The notes: a model not told the origin generated them from the sequence alone. Positions 10,979 to 20,110 are shown, counted from the first letter of the stretch. The stretch: DNA of 64,000 bases from Bordetella petrii (GCF_017356245.1 NZ_JAFMZZ010000001.1:3533201-3597200); one strand, 5' to 3'. Translations and numbers: made by a program.

Positions 10979-11767
10979 GTGCTGCGCATTACCTCGATCA
11001 ACCTCAACGGCATCCGCTCGGCCTTTCGCAAGGGCCTGCAGCCATGGATGCAGACGCACAGCGCCGATGTGCTGTGCCTGCAGGAAATCAAGATTTCCGA
11101 TGCGGACCTGACCGACGACCTGCGTCACCCGCCCGGCTACACCGGCCACTTCTGCCATGCCATCAAGAAAGGCTACAGCGGCGTGGGCATGTACCTGCGC
11201 AGCGCCGCCGAGCGCGTGCAGTCGGGGCTGAACTGTGAAGAATTCGACGCCGAGGGCCGCATCATCCGCGCCGACTGGAAGAACCTGTCGGTCATCAGCG
11301 CCTATCTGCCGTCGGGCTCCAGCGGCGATGAACGCCAGCAGGCCAAGTACCGCTTCCTGGACGTATTTGGCCCCTGGCTGGACGAGCTGATGCGCGAACA
11401 CAAGAAAACCGGCCGCGAATTCGTGATCTGCGGCGACTGGAACATCGCGCACAAAGAAATCGACCTGAAGAACTGGAAGGGCAACCAGAAAAATTCGGGG
11501 TTCCTGCCCGAAGAGCGGGCCTGGCTGACCGAGGTCTTCGACAGGCGCGGTTTTGTCGACGTGTTCCGCACGCTGGACGAGCGGCCCGACCAGTACACCT
11601 GGTGGAGCAACCGCGGCCAGGCCTGGGCCAAGAACGTGGGGTGGCGCATCGACTACCAGATCGCCACGCCGGGCCTCGCCGCCCGCGCGCGCAACACCTC
11701 CATCTACAAAGACGAGCGCTTCAGCGACCACGCGCCGCTGACCGTCGACTACGACGTCGCGCTGTAG
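10979..11767 (+). CDS. xthA: Exodeoxyribonuclease III (AP endonuclease family)
   Basis: A 262-residue member of the exonuclease III/APE1 family, which repairs abasic sites and removes 3' blocks. Family motifs are visible in order: LCLQEIKI near residue 35 with the metal-binding Glu, CGDWNIAH near 150, and near the C-terminus the FSDHAPLTVDY motif with the catalytic Asp-His pair. The start is GTG, supported by AGGAG at 10967-10971 with 7-nt spacing. It is divergent from pyrE. Confidence 0.95.
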   Translation: MLRITSINLNGIRSAFRKGLQPWMQTHSADVLCLQEIKISDADLTDDLRHPPGYTGHFCHAIKKGYSGVGMYLRSAAERVQSGLNCEEFDAEGRIIRADWKNLSVISAYLPSGSSGDERQQAKYRFLDVFGPWLDELMREHKKTGREFVICGDWNIAHKEIDLKNWKGNQKNSGFLPEERAWLTEVFDRRGFVDVFRTLDERPDQYTWWSNRGQAWAKNVGWRIDYQIATPGLAARARNTSIYKDERFSDHAPLTVDYDVAL

Positions 11768-11797
11768 CGCCGCCGGGGCGGGCCGGCGAACGGCCTT

Positions 11798-11824
11798 AAA
11801 AAAACGGGGCCAAATCAGTGGCCC
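11798..11824 (-). terminator. Intrinsic-terminator-like hairpin on the minus strand
   Basis: Read on the minus strand, GGGCCA (11819-11824) pairs with TGGCCC (11807-11812) around a 6-nt loop. It is followed by CG and seven T residues. It would stop leftward transcription before it runs antisense into xthA. No minus-strand gene is visible to its right, so the transcript it serves is unknown. Confidence 0.5.
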
Positions 11825-12070
11825 GGGCGATGCCCGCCCGGCCCCGCAAAGGCCCCGCCTACCCCCCGGATGCCGGGGTGATGGCGGCGCCGCCCCCGGG
11901 CAGCCGCGCATCAAAAAATGGGGACATAAAATTTTCCCCAGGGAAACCGCGGCCCGGTGCATTGGAATCCATGTATCCCGCCCGCGCGCAAGATGACGCG
12001 CGAATAATTCGTCCCCAATAATTATCGGCCGCAACGCCAGTGTTCATGCGGGTTTCCGGGCAGCGGCGTT

Positions 12071-12130
12071 TTGCGCGGTGGTCGCGTTTGCTCGTACAAT
12101 TCTGCACCGAGCCAGTGCAATCACGCACTG
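12071..12130 (+). promoter_or_regulatory. Putative gdhA promoter and inverted repeat
   Basis: TTGCGC (12071-12076) and TACAAT (12095-12100) are 18 bp apart, a plausible sigma-70 pair. Just downstream is the inverted repeat CAGTGC (12113-12118) with GCACTG (12125-12130). The short sequence TTCTGCACCG occurs twice in the leader (at about 12100 and 12163). These may be regulator sites for gdhA; that role is inferred. Confidence 0.45.
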
Positions 12131-12199
12131 GATTGGCCCCTACTCGCACCATATCCGGGCAGTTCTGCACCGGTTTGCGGCGTTCCCCAGGAGACCCGT

Positions 12200-13543
12200 G
12201 TGAAACTGCAGAGTCTTGACGACTTTCTGCGCCAGGTCGCTGCGCGCGACCCGCAGCAACCCGAATTCATGCAAGCCGTACATGAAGTCATGTCCAGCTT
12301 GTGGCCCTTCTTGCAACAGCACCCCCATTACGCCGAGTACGCCCTGCTCGAGCGGCTGGTCGAACCCGAGCGCGTGATCCAGTTCCGCGTGTGCTGGACC
12401 GACGACCAGGGCCAGTCGCGCGTGAACCGCGCCTTCCGCGTGCAGCACAGCTCGGCCATCGGCCCGTTCAAGGGCGGCATGCGCTTCCACCCGTCGGTAA
12501 ACCTGTCGGTGCTGAAGTTCCTGGCCTTCGAGCAGACCCTGAAAAATGCCCTGACCACGCTGCCCATGGGCGGCGGCAAGGGGGGTTCCGACTTCGATCC
12601 CAAGGGCAAGTCCGACGCCGAAGTCATGCGCTTCTGCCAGGCGCTGATGCTTGAACTGCACCGCCACCTGGGCCCCGACACCGACGTGCCGGCCGGCGAC
12701 ATGGGCGTGGGCGCTCGCGAGGTCGGCTTCATGGCCGGCATGATGAAAAAGCTGTCGAACTCGGCCGCCAGCGTGTTCACCGGCAAGGGCCTGACCTTCG
12801 GCGGCAGCCTGATCCGCCCCGAAGCCACGGGCTACGGCACGGTGTACTTTGCCGAAGAAATGCTCAAGCGCGAAGGCCTGTCGTTCGACGGCCTGCGCGT
12901 CTCGGTGTCGGGCTCGGGCAACGTGGCCCAGTACGCCATCGAAAAGGCCATGACGCTGGGCGCGCGCGTGGTCACGGTGTCCGATTCCGACGGCACGGTG
13001 ATCGACGAAGCCGGTTTCACCCATGAAAAGCTGGCCGCCCTGATGCACCTGAAGAACGACCTGCGCGGCCGCCTGGCCGAATACGCCGGCCAGTTCAAGC
13101 TGACCTACGCCGCGGGCAAGCGCCCCTGGCACGTGCCGGTGGACGTGGCCCTGCCCTGCGCCACCCAGAACGAGCTTGAAATCGACGACGCCCGCACCCT
13201 GATCGCCAACGGCGTGAAGTGCGTGGCCGAGGGCGCCAACATGCCGTCCACCCTGGAGGCCGCCAAGACCTTCATCGAGGCCGGCGTGCTGTACGCGCCG
13301 GGCAAGGCCAGCAATGCCGGCGGCGTGGCCGTATCGGGCCTGGAAATGAGCCAGAACGCCATCCGCCTGGCCTGGACGCGCGATGAAGTCGACCAGCGCC
13401 TGCACGCCATCATGCGCGACATCCACGAAAACTGCGTGCGCCACGGCCAGGGCCGCGGCACCGCGGTCAATTACCTGGACGGCGCCAACATCGCCGGCTT
13501 CGTCAAGGTGGCCGACGCGATGCGCCAGCAAGGGCTGTATTGA
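12200..13543 (+). CDS. gdhA: NADP-specific glutamate dehydrogenase
   Basis: A 447-residue hexameric-type glutamate dehydrogenase that assimilates ammonia by reductive amination of 2-oxoglutarate. The GTG start at 12200 is chosen because AGGAG (12189-12193) precedes it by 6 nt and the resulting length equals that of E. coli GdhA; the frame stays open further upstream. The active-site region LPMGGGKGGSDFDPKGKS and the dinucleotide-binding SGSGNVAQYAIEKA are present. It stands alone between xthA and a TGTC hairpin. Confidence 0.96.
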   Translation: MKLQSLDDFLRQVAARDPQQPEFMQAVHEVMSSLWPFLQQHPHYAEYALLERLVEPERVIQFRVCWTDDQGQSRVNRAFRVQHSSAIGPFKGGMRFHPSVNLSVLKFLAFEQTLKNALTTLPMGGGKGGSDFDPKGKSDAEVMRFCQALMLELHRHLGPDTDVPAGDMGVGAREVGFMAGMMKKLSNSAASVFTGKGLTFGGSLIRPEATGYGTVYFAEEMLKREGLSFDGLRVSVSGSGNVAQYAIEKAMTLGARVVTVSDSDGTVIDEAGFTHEKLAALMHLKNDLRGRLAEYAGQFKLTYAAGKRPWHVPVDVALPCATQNELEIDDARTLIANGVKCVAEGANMPSTLEAAKTFIEAGVLYAPGKASNAGGVAVSGLEMSQNAIRLAWTRDEVDQRLHAIMRDIHENCVRHGQGRGTAVNYLDGANIAGFVKVADAMRQQGLY

Positions 13544-13601
13544 CCCGGCGACTGGGGTAGTCCGGGCGCCTGGTTCTATTGAGACAGTCCAGGCACACAT
13601 C

Positions 13602-13632
13602 GGTGTCTGACACCCTGCGGGAGTCAGACACC
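13602..13632. repeat. TGTC hairpin repeat, locus 2
   Basis: GGTGTCTGAC (13602-13611) and GTCAGACACC (13623-13632) form a perfect 10-bp stem. Upstream, GAGACAGTC followed by about 15 nt and then CGGTGTCTGAC matches the core between the two hairpins at the third locus. This therefore looks like a shortened copy of the same unit. It lies between convergent gdhA and the TRIC-family gene. Confidence 0.75.
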
Positions 13633-13647
13633 TGCGTTACCTCTCGC

Positions 13648-14286
13648 TCAGTGCCAGTCGTCGCGGTACACGAAGCGGGGCATCTGCCAGTTCAGGCGCA
13701 GCGCCAGCAGCCGGAAAGCCAGGCCCACCACCAGCGCCGCCGGCACCGCCGCATTGGCCGACAGGCCGGCCGCCAGCGAACCCACGTACAGGCCGCCGGT
13801 CACCAGCGACACGCTGGCGTAGAGTTCTTTGCGGAACAGCAGGGGCACATCGTTGCACAGCACGTCGCGCAGCACGCCGCCGGCGCAGCCTGTGATCATG
13901 CCGCTGATCAGCACGATGCTGACCGGCAGCTGCATCTGCTGGGCCACCTTGCAGCCGATGATGGTGAAAGCCACCAGCCCCACCGCGTCCAGCAGCAGGA
14001 ACAGGCTGCGCAGGCGCCGCATCAGCGGCGCCCCCAGCGCGGTCAATAGCGCCGCGCCGGCCGTCATGGCCAGGTATTCGGGGTGCGACACCCAGGTCAG
14101 CGGGTAATGGCCCAGCAGCACGTCGCGCAGCGATCCGCCGCCCAGTGCGGTGACGCAGGCGATGATGCATACGCCCATCCAGTCCATGTCGCGCCGGCCG
14201 GCGGCCAGCGCCGCCGTCATGGCCTCGGCCACGATGGCCACCAGGTACAGCGCGTGCAGCAGCAATGTGGATGTTTCAACAGGCAT
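13648..14286 (-). CDS. TRIC/UPF0126-family membrane channel protein
   Basis: A 212-residue hydrophobic protein with two repeats, each carrying the family signature: GGGSLRDVLLG at about 49-59 and GGVLRDVLC at about 136-144. The family (E. coli YicG/YadS; prokaryotic relatives of trimeric intracellular cation channels) forms K+-permeable channels in the structurally studied members; the role here is not known. It lies 39 bp after ampG on the same strand and may be co-transcribed with it. Confidence 0.9.
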   Translation of the reverse strand: MPVETSTLLLHALYLVAIVAEAMTAALAAGRRDMDWMGVCIIACVTALGGGSLRDVLLGHYPLTWVSHPEYLAMTAGAALLTALGAPLMRRLRSLFLLLDAVGLVAFTIIGCKVAQQMQLPVSIVLISGMITGCAGGVLRDVLCNDVPLLFRKELYASVSLVTGGLYVGSLAAGLSANAAVPAALVVGLAFRLLALRLNWQMPRFVYRDDWH

Positions 14287-14325
14287 GGCAAACTCGCAAA
14301 CGGGGCGCGGCCGATAGCGCGCGCG

Positions 14326-15567
14326 TCAGGCCGGCGGCTCCAGCGCATCGATGGTGCGGCGCTGGTTCCACAGCAGCAACACGCCCGGCACCGCGATCGC
14401 CACCGTCAGCAGGAAGAAACCCGGCCAGCCCAGCCAGTGCACCAGCGGCGGCGTCAGGGGGCCGGCCAGGTAGATGCGGCCCACCGCCGACAGGGCCGAC
14501 AGCAGGGCGAACTGCGTAGCCGAGTAGCGGTGCTGGCACAGCGCCATCAGCAGGGCCACGAAAGACGCGGTGCCCAGGCCGCCGCACAGGTTCTCGACGC
14601 CCACCGCGGCGGCCATCAGCCAGATGCTCTTGGGGCTGACCGCGATCACCCAGTAGCCCAGGTTGGACAGCGCCTGCAGCAGGCCGAAGGCCATCAGCGA
14701 ACGGTACAGCCCCCAGCGCGCCATCAGCGTGCCGCCGGCCAGCGCGCCGACGATGGTGGCGGCCAGGCCCAGCACCTTGTTCACTGTGCCCACTTCGGTG
14801 GGATCGAAGCCGGCGCCCCGGATCAGGAAAGTGGTGGACAGCGCGCCGGCAAAGGCATCGCCCAGCTTGTACAGCACGATCAAGGCCAGCACGGTGTAGG
14901 CGCCGCGCCGGCTGAAGAATTCGCGGAACGGCTCGACCACCGCCAGGCCCAGGCTGCGCGGCGCGCTGGCGGGCTGTTCGGGCTCGGGCGCCCACAGGGT
15001 GGCCAGCGCGCAGGCCAGCATCAGCCCGCCCATCAGGACATAGGTGGCCCCCCAGCCCAGCCATTGGTCGGCCAGGATCAGCGCCAGCCCGCCCGACACG
15101 ATCATGGCCAGGCGATAGCCCAGCACCTTGATGGCGGCGCCGGCGCCCCGCTCTTCGCGGCGCAGCACATCGGTGCAGTACGCATCAAAGGCGATGTCCT
15201 GCGTGGCCGAGAAAAACGCCACCGCCACGGCCAGCAGCGCCAGCGGCAGCAGGGCCGAGGCCGGCGACAGCGCACCCATGGCCATGATGGCGGCCGCCAG
15301 CAGCAGTTGGGTCACCAGCATCCAGCCGCGCCGGCGCCCGAGCACCGGCGGCACATAGCGGTCGACCAGCGGCGCCCACAGGAACTTCAGCGTGTAGGCC
15401 GAGCCCACCAGAGTCAGGAACCCGATTTCTTCCAGAGATACGCCGTCGACTGTCGCCCACGCCTGCAGCGTGCCGCCGGTCAGCGCCAGCGGCAGTCCGC
15501 TGGCAAAGCCCAGCACCAGCAGAGGCGCGACCCGGCGGCTGAAATAGACATGGGATACGACAGAAAT
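14326..15567 (-). CDS. ampG: Muropeptide permease AmpG, apparent ATT start
   Basis: A 413-residue major-facilitator protein that imports anhydro-muropeptides for peptidoglycan recycling. The LGFASGLPLALTGGTLQAW motif near the N-terminus and the FSATQDIAFDAY motif are typical of AmpG. The first ordinary start in frame (GTG at 15516) falls inside the first membrane helix. An ATT at 15565-15567, preceded by AGGAG (15574-15578) with 6-nt spacing, gives ISVVSHVYFSRRVAPLL before that point, the length expected for AmpG N-termini. I therefore annotate the ATT start. The gene follows metW by 87 bp on the same strand. Confidence 0.85.
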   Translation of the reverse strand: MSVVSHVYFSRRVAPLLVLGFASGLPLALTGGTLQAWATVDGVSLEEIGFLTLVGSAYTLKFLWAPLVDRYVPPVLGRRRGWMLVTQLLLAAAIMAMGALSPASALLPLALLAVAVAFFSATQDIAFDAYCTDVLRREERGAGAAIKVLGYRLAMIVSGGLALILADQWLGWGATYVLMGGLMLACALATLWAPEPEQPASAPRSLGLAVVEPFREFFSRRGAYTVLALIVLYKLGDAFAGALSTTFLIRGAGFDPTEVGTVNKVLGLAATIVGALAGGTLMARWGLYRSLMAFGLLQALSNLGYWVIAVSPKSIWLMAAAVGVENLCGGLGTASFVALLMALCQHRYSATQFALLSALSAVGRIYLAGPLTPPLVHWLGWPGFFLLTVAIAVPGVLLLWNQRRTIDALEPPA

Positions 15568-15654
15568 AGCGGGCTCCTGGCAACGGCGGCGCGGCGGGCG
15601 CCGGACACGGCATATTAACCAATGGCCGCCGGCCCGCGGCGCGCCGTCTCGATG

Positions 15655-16272
15655 TCAGTCGGCCGCGTAGCGATACACCGCCAGGGTGCTGCGCCAGCCC
15701 GGCAGCACGGTGATTTCGCGGCCTTCGTGGAAAGTGGCGCGTTCGAGGATGCGCAGGCCCAGCTCGCCGGCCAGGCGTTCGAAATCACGCAGGGTGCACA
15801 GGTGGATGTTGGGCGTGTTGTACCACTGGTACGGCATCTGTCCGGTCACGGGCATGCGGCCGCGCAGAATCGACCAGCCGTGCGGCCAGTAGCCGAAATT
15901 GGGAAACGACACGATGCCGTAGCGCGCCACCCGGGCCATCTCGCGCAGGATGTGCTCGGTGCGGTGCATCGACTGCAGCGTCTGCGACAGCACGACCGTG
16001 TCGAACTGCTTGTCGTCGAACAGGGCCAGGCCGTCTTCCAGGTTCTGCTGGATGACTTCCACGCCGCGCCCGACGCAGGCAATGACGTGGCTGTCGTCGA
16101 TCTCGACGCCCGCGCCGCGCACCTGGCGCTGGTCGCGCAGGTAGGCCAGCAGCGCGCCGTCGCCGCAGCCCAGGTCGAGCGCGCGGCTGCCGGGCTCGAT
16201 CCAGCTGGCGATGCGGACCAGGTCGGGACGCATGCCGGCCGTGCGGCCGGCGCGGGCGGATACGGGGCTCAT
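15655..16272 (-). CDS. metW: Methionine biosynthesis protein MetW
   Basis: A 205-residue methyltransferase-fold protein that in proteobacteria is encoded with metX and is required with it for homoserine acylation in studied systems. The SAM-binding-like motif is [14 protein letters not shown]. The ATG at 16272 overlaps the metX stop (ATGA), so translation is coupled. An upstream start inside metX is possible but less likely. Confidence 0.94.
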   Translation of the reverse strand: MSPVSARAGRTAGMRPDLVRIASWIEPGSRALDLGCGDGALLAYLRDQRQVRGAGVEIDDSHVIACVGRGVEVIQQNLEDGLALFDDKQFDTVVLSQTLQSMHRTEHILREMARVARYGIVSFPNFGYWPHGWSILRGRMPVTGQMPYQWYNTPNIHLCTLRDFERLAGELGLRILERATFHEGREITVLPGWRSTLAVYRYAAD

Positions 16273-17540
16273 GCGGCACATCCTTCAACGCGGGCCGGCT
16301 CGGCGGCCGATGCGGCCGGCCGGGCGGCGGGTTCGTCCAGGCCCAGTTCGCGCGCGATGCGCTCGTAGTAGCCGCGCAGCACCGCGTGGTAGCGCGCGTC
16401 GTCGAGCAGGAAGGCATCGTGGCCGTGCGGGGCGTCGATTTCGGCGTAGGTGACCGGGCTGCCGTTTTTCAGCAGCGCGCGCACCATCTCGCGCGAGCGC
16501 TCGGGCGGGAAGCGCCAGTCGGTGGAAAACGACACCAGCAGGAAATCGGCCTGGGCCGGCTTCAGGGCGCGCGCCAGGTCGCCGCCGGTGCCGCGCGCCG
16601 GATCGAAGTAGTCCAGGGCGCGGGTGATCAGCAGGTAGGTATTGGCGTCGAAATAGCGCGAGAATTTCTCGCCCTGGTAGCGCAGGTACGACTCGACTTC
16701 GAATTCGACGTCGTAGCCGTAGCGGTAGGCGCCGCCTTCGGCGGGCTCGCGCTGGGTGCGGCCGAATTTCTCGGCCATGTCGTCGTCGGACAGGTACGTG
16801 ATGTGGCCGATCATGCGTGCCACCGACAGGCCGCGGCGCGGCACCGTGTTGTGCGCGTAGTAATCGCCGCCGTGAAAGTCGGGATCGGTGATGATGGCGC
16901 GCCGCGCCACTTCGTTGAAGCCGATGTTCTGGGCCGACAGGCGCGGCGTGCTGGCAATGACGATGCAGTGGGCGACCCGTTCGGGGCAGGTGATGGCCCA
17001 GCTGAGGGCCTGCATGCCGCCCAGCGACCCGCCCATCACGGCCGCGAAGCGCTCGATGCCGAAATGGTCGGCCAGGCGCGCCTGGGCATGCACCCAGTCT
17101 TCGACCGTCAGCACCGGAAAGGCGGCGCCCCAGGGATGCCCTGTGGCCGGGTTGATGCTGGCCGGGCCGGTGGAGCCGAAGCACGAGCCCAGATTATTGA
17201 CGCCGATCACGAAATAGCGATTGGTGTCCAGCGGCTTGCCGGGGCCCACCATGTTGTCCCACCAGCCCACGTCGTTGGGGTCGTCGGCGGCCAGGCCGGC
17301 GACGTGGTGCGAGGCATTCAGGGCATGGCAGACCAGCACGGCGTTGTTGCGCTGCGCATTAAGCGTGCCATAGGTTTCGACCGCCAGCTCGTACGAGTGC
17401 AGCGATTGGCCACTGGCCAGGGGCAGCGGCTCGTCGAAGCGGATGAGCTGAGGGGTGACGATGCCAACCGAACCAGGTTCGGCAGAAGCGATGGCGCCGG
17501 GGGCAAGCCCCCCGGCCGGAGCAAGGGCGGGAGCGGTCAT
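16269..17540 (-). CDS. metX: Homoserine O-acyltransferase MetX
   Basis: A 423-residue alpha/beta-hydrolase-fold enzyme that acylates homoserine in methionine synthesis. The nucleophile is Ser172 in MGGSLGGMQ. The acid is in STDWRFPP and the base is the His of APHGHDAF (about 372-374). MetX proteins in proteobacteria may use acetyl- or succinyl-CoA, and the choice cannot be settled here. The ATG at 17540 is preceded by AGAGG, which is part of a SAM-II-type riboswitch. It is coupled to metW. Confidence 0.95.
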   Translation of the reverse strand: MTAPALAPAGGLAPGAIASAEPGSVGIVTPQLIRFDEPLPLASGQSLHSYELAVETYGTLNAQRNNAVLVCHALNASHHVAGLAADDPNDVGWWDNMVGPGKPLDTNRYFVIGVNNLGSCFGSTGPASINPATGHPWGAAFPVLTVEDWVHAQARLADHFGIERFAAVMGGSLGGMQALSWAITCPERVAHCIVIASTPRLSAQNIGFNEVARRAIITDPDFHGGDYYAHNTVPRRGLSVARMIGHITYLSDDDMAEKFGRTQREPAEGGAYRYGYDVEFEVESYLRYQGEKFSRYFDANTYLLITRALDYFDPARGTGGDLARALKPAQADFLLVSFSTDWRFPPERSREMVRALLKNGSPVTYAEIDAPHGHDAFLLDDARYHAVLRGYYERIARELGLDEPAARPAASAAEPARVEGCAA

Positions 17541-17545
17541 ACGGA

Positions 17546-17602
17546 CCTCTTTAGCTGGATTTATAGAGGCGCCCGCAAGCGGATCAGGCAAATCGGCGCC
17601 GG
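17546..17602 (-). ncRNA. SAM-II (SAM-alpha) type riboswitch
   Basis: In the metX leader on the minus strand, a GGCGCC/GGCGCC stem (17595-17600 with 17568-17573) encloses a loop starting GATTTGCC and ending CTTGC. It is followed by ATAAAT, then AGCTAAA and AGAGG. This order and spacing match the SAM-II aptamer: stem, GAUUUAACC-like loop, then AUAAAU and AGCUAAAAAGG forming the pseudoknot. The 3' end contains the metX ribosome-binding site, so SAM binding would be expected to block translation. Confidence 0.85.
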
Positions 17603-17680
17603 TGTAAGTTTCAGGAGTTTAGCATTGCCTGCAGGGGTGGGTACCGTGACGGCGGCGGCGTGGCAGTGGTGCTGCGGCGC

Positions 17681-18439
17681 TTACACGGCCAAGGCGGCGC
17701 CGGGTTCTTGTCCCAGGTATTCGTAGGCGGCGGTGTTTACGCGGGAGATCCGCCATTCCACGGGTTGCCGGTTGTATGAGTAGGCCACCCGGCGGATTTC
17801 GAGCAGGGGGGTGTGTTCGGCCACGCCCAGCCAGCCGGCGTGGGCGGCGTCGGCCAGGCAGACGCGCAGGCGTTCGTCGGTGGCAATGACGTTTACGCCG
17901 AACACGTCCTGGTACAGGGAATACAGGGTGCTGGGCCGCTCGCGCAGGTGCTGCTCGGCCATGCCGGGAAAGCGCGATTCGGGCAGGCAGATGTCGTCCA
18001 CCATCACCACGTCGCCGTTCAGCGAGAGCACGTTGGTGAACTCGTACACATAGGCGCCGGCGGCCAGGCCCAGGTGTTCGCGCGTGGCGGCGTTGGCGCG
18101 CGCGCGGCGAAAGCGCAGCAGCTGGGTGCTGGGATACGACTTGTGGCCGTCCTGCCGCAGGATGCGGAAGAACTTGAAGAAGTGGTGGTTGCGGGTGTGC
18201 ACCGCCACATACGTGCCGCGCCCCTGGTGGCGCACCAGGATGTTCTCGGCGGCGAGTTCGTCGATGGCCTTGCGCAGGGTGCCGATGGATACGCCGAAGC
18301 GCTCGGCCAGGGTTTTCTCGGGGGGCACGGCGTCGCCCTGCTTCCATTCCCCGCGCGCCAGCGCCGCAAGCACCGCCTGCTTGACCTGGGCGTACAGGGG
18401 GCTGCCAAGGGGAACAGTCGTCGTCGTGGTGTTTTTCAT
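17681..18439 (-). CDS. GntR/HutC-family regulator, probable regulator of the suy locus
   Basis: A 252-residue regulator. The N-terminal winged helix (about residues 12-80) includes LAERFGVSIGTLRKAIDELAAE. The C-terminal UTRA-type ligand domain (about 95-245) includes a conserved VVMVDDICLPESRFPGM stretch. It is divergent from suyA across 170 bp containing a perfect 10-bp inverted repeat, and so probably regulates suyAB and itself. The ligand is inferred to be a sulfonate or product of the pathway. It also lies upstream of metX on the same strand. Confidence 0.85.
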   Translation of the reverse strand: MKNTTTTTVPLGSPLYAQVKQAVLAALARGEWKQGDAVPPEKTLAERFGVSIGTLRKAIDELAAENILVRHQGRGTYVAVHTRNHHFFKFFRILRQDGHKSYPSTQLLRFRRARANAATREHLGLAAGAYVYEFTNVLSLNGDVVMVDDICLPESRFPGMAEQHLRERPSTLYSLYQDVFGVNVIATDERLRVCLADAAHAGWLGVAEHTPLLEIRRVAYSYNRQPVEWRISRVNTAAYEYLGQEPGAALAV

Positions 18440-18490
18440 GGCGGAACCGGATTGAGGAGGCCGAATTGTAGCGGCGCGCGGCGTCGCAGG

Positions 18491-18521
18491 CTAAATCATA
18501 CAACTCATATATATGATTTAG
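18491..18521. promoter_or_regulatory. Operator-like perfect inverted repeat
   Basis: CTAAATCATA (18491-18500) and TATGATTTAG (18512-18521) are perfect reverse complements separated by 11 bp. The repeat abuts the -35 element of the suyA promoter and lies in the shared spacer with the GntR gene. Position and symmetry fit a repressor or activator site for that regulator. Confidence 0.7.
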
Positions 18522-18550
18522 TTGACTTCAATAAAAGGCCCGCCTAAGAT
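18522..18550 (+). promoter_or_regulatory. Sigma-70-like promoter for suyAB
   Basis: TTGACT (18522-18527) and TAAGAT (18545-18550) are separated by 17 bp. The predicted start is near 18557, about 50 nt before suyA, whose ATG is preceded by AGAGAGGAC. This is the clearest promoter in the cluster. Confidence 0.7.
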
Positions 18551-18609
18551 GCAGGCAACCGGCCCGGGACCGAGCAACCTGGGCGGCCATCACACCAGAG
18601 AGGACAACA

Positions 18610-18891
18610 ATGATTCACGCCGTATTGCACGATGCGAAAGACACGGTGGCGGTCGCCGTCGTGGAAGGCCTGAAGGCGGGCACCGAACTGAATGCCTGGA
18701 TCATGGATGAAGACAAGATCATCCACCTGAAGGCGCTGCAGGACATTCCCATCGGCCACAAGGTGGCCCTGAAAGACATGGCGGTCGGCGACACCGTGTT
18801 CAAGTACGGCACCGACATCGGCAAGGTGGTCGAGCCCATCAAGGCGGGGCAGCACGCCCACGTCCACAACATCAAGACCAAGCGCTGGTAA
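18610..18891 (+). CDS. suyA: Sulfolactate sulfo-lyase small (alpha) subunit, SAF domain
   Basis: A 93-residue stand-alone SAF domain equivalent to the N-terminal part of UxaA altronate dehydratase (features [27 protein letters not shown]). A small SAF subunit of this size next to a roughly 390-residue UxaA-like subunit is the arrangement known for SuyAB, which cleaves (R)-3-sulfolactate to pyruvate and sulfite. It is the first gene after a strong promoter. The specific activity is inferred from architecture and from the flanking sulfolactate-dehydrogenase-like genes; another hydroxyacid dehydratase of the UxaA family remains possible. Confidence 0.75.
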   Translation: MIHAVLHDAKDTVAVAVVEGLKAGTELNAWIMDEDKIIHLKALQDIPIGHKVALKDMAVGDTVFKYGTDIGKVVEPIKAGQHAHVHNIKTKRW

Positions 18892-18934
18892 GCGGCCGCG
18901 CTTTTCATCACCGATTACACACATAGGAAACGCC

Positions 18935-20110
18935 ATGGCCATCGTCAATGCTTCGACCACTTTCCGGGGATACCGCCGTGACAACGGACGTGTCGGCGTG
19001 CGCAACCACGTCATCGTCCTGCCGGTGGACGATATCTCGAATGCCGCCGCCGAAGCCGTCGCCAACAACATCAAGGGCACCCTGGCCCTGCCCCACCCCT
19101 ACGGCCGCCTGCAGTTCGGCGAAGACCTGGAACTGCACTTCCGCACCCTGATCGGCACCGGCAGCAACCCCAACGTGGCCGCCGTGATCGTCATCGGCAT
19201 CGAAGAAGGCTGGACCAAGCGCGTGGTCGACGGCATTGCGGCCACCGGCAAGCCCGTGGCCGGCTTCAGCATCGAACTGCACGGCGACCATGACACCATC
19301 ATGCGCGCCTCGCGCCAGGCCAAGGAATTCGTGCACTACGCCACCGGCCTGCAGCGCGCCGAATGCCCCATTTCAGACCTGTGGGTCTCGACCAAGTGCG
19401 GCGAGTCGGACACCACCTCGGGCTGTGGCGCCAACCCCACCGTGGGCAACGCCTTCGACAAACTGTATGCGCTGGGCAGCACGCTGGTGTTCGGCGAGAC
19501 CACCGAGCTGACCGGCGGCGAGCACATCGTGGCCGAGCGCTGCGCCAACGACGCGGTGCGCGAGCGCTTCATGTTCATGTTCAACCGCTACCAGGAAGTG
19601 ATCGACCGCTGGAAGACCAGCGACCTGTCCGAATCGCAGCCCACCAAGGGCAACATCGCCGGCGGCCTGACCACCATCGAGGAGAAGGCCCTGGGCAACA
19701 TCCAGAAAATCGGCAAGAAATGCCGCATCGACGGGGTTCTGGACAAGGCCGAGGTGCCCACCGGCAAGGGGCTGTGGTTCATGGACTCGTCGTCGGCCGC
19801 CGCCGAGATGGTGACGCTGTGCGCGGCATCGGGCTACGCGGTGCACTTTTTCCCGACGGGCCAGGGCAACGTCATCGGCAACCCCATCCTGCCCGTCATC
19901 AAGATCTGCGCCAACCCGCGCACGGTGCGCACCATGAGCGAACACGTGGACGTCGACACCTCGGGCCTGCTGCAACGCGAAATCGACCTGGACCAGGCCG
20001 GCGACAAGCTGCTGGAGTGCATGCTGGCCACCGCCAACGGCCGCTGGACTTCCGCCGAGGCGCTGGGCCACCGCGAGTTCGTGTTGACGCGCCTGTACGA
20101 AAGCGCCTGA
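18935..20110 (+). CDS. suyB: Sulfolactate sulfo-lyase large (beta) subunit, UxaA family
   Basis: A 391-residue UxaA/GarD-family catalytic subunit, without the SAF domain, which is supplied by suyA 43 bp upstream. Family features include [20 protein letters not shown] and [19 protein letters not shown]. The family eliminates water (or sulfite in SuyB) from hydroxyacids using a metal. The length fits SuyB. Pathway context (ABC transporter of the TauT type, SlcC-like and ComC-like dehydrogenases downstream) supports sulfolactate cleavage; altronate- or galactarate-type dehydration is the alternative. Confidence 0.75.
   Translation: MAIVNASTTFRGYRRDNGRVGVRNHVIVLPVDDISNAAAEAVANNIKGTLALPHPYGRLQFGEDLELHFRTLIGTGSNPNVAAVIVIGIEEGWTKRVVDGIAATGKPVAGFSIELHGDHDTIMRASRQAKEFVHYATGLQRAECPISDLWVSTKCGESDTTSGCGANPTVGNAFDKLYALGSTLVFGETTELTGGEHIVAERCANDAVRERFMFMFNRYQEVIDRWKTSDLSESQPTKGNIAGGLTTIEEKALGNIQKIGKKCRIDGVLDKAEVPTGKGLWFMDSSSAAAEMVTLCAASGYAVHFFPTGQGNVIGNPILPVIKICANPRTVRTMSEHVDVDTSGLLQREIDLDQAGDKLLECMLATANGRWTSAEALGHREFVLTRLYESA

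Larger units (their letters stand above)
11768..12199. other. Spacer between xthA and gdhA with hairpins and the gdhA promoter
   Basis: This 432-bp stretch has no credible gene. It contains a leftward terminator-like hairpin (11798-11824), a CCCCGG-ATG-CCGGGG hairpin near 11867, a TGGGGA...TCCCCA repeat near 11925-11942, and the putative gdhA promoter and leader (12071 onward). The part around 11925-12030 is AT-richer than its surroundings. Confidence 0.6.

Noticed and set aside
12071..12199. N-terminal extension of GdhA
   Set aside because: The extra 43 residues do not resemble glutamate dehydrogenase, and a GTG with a good ribosome-binding site at 12200 gives the standard length.
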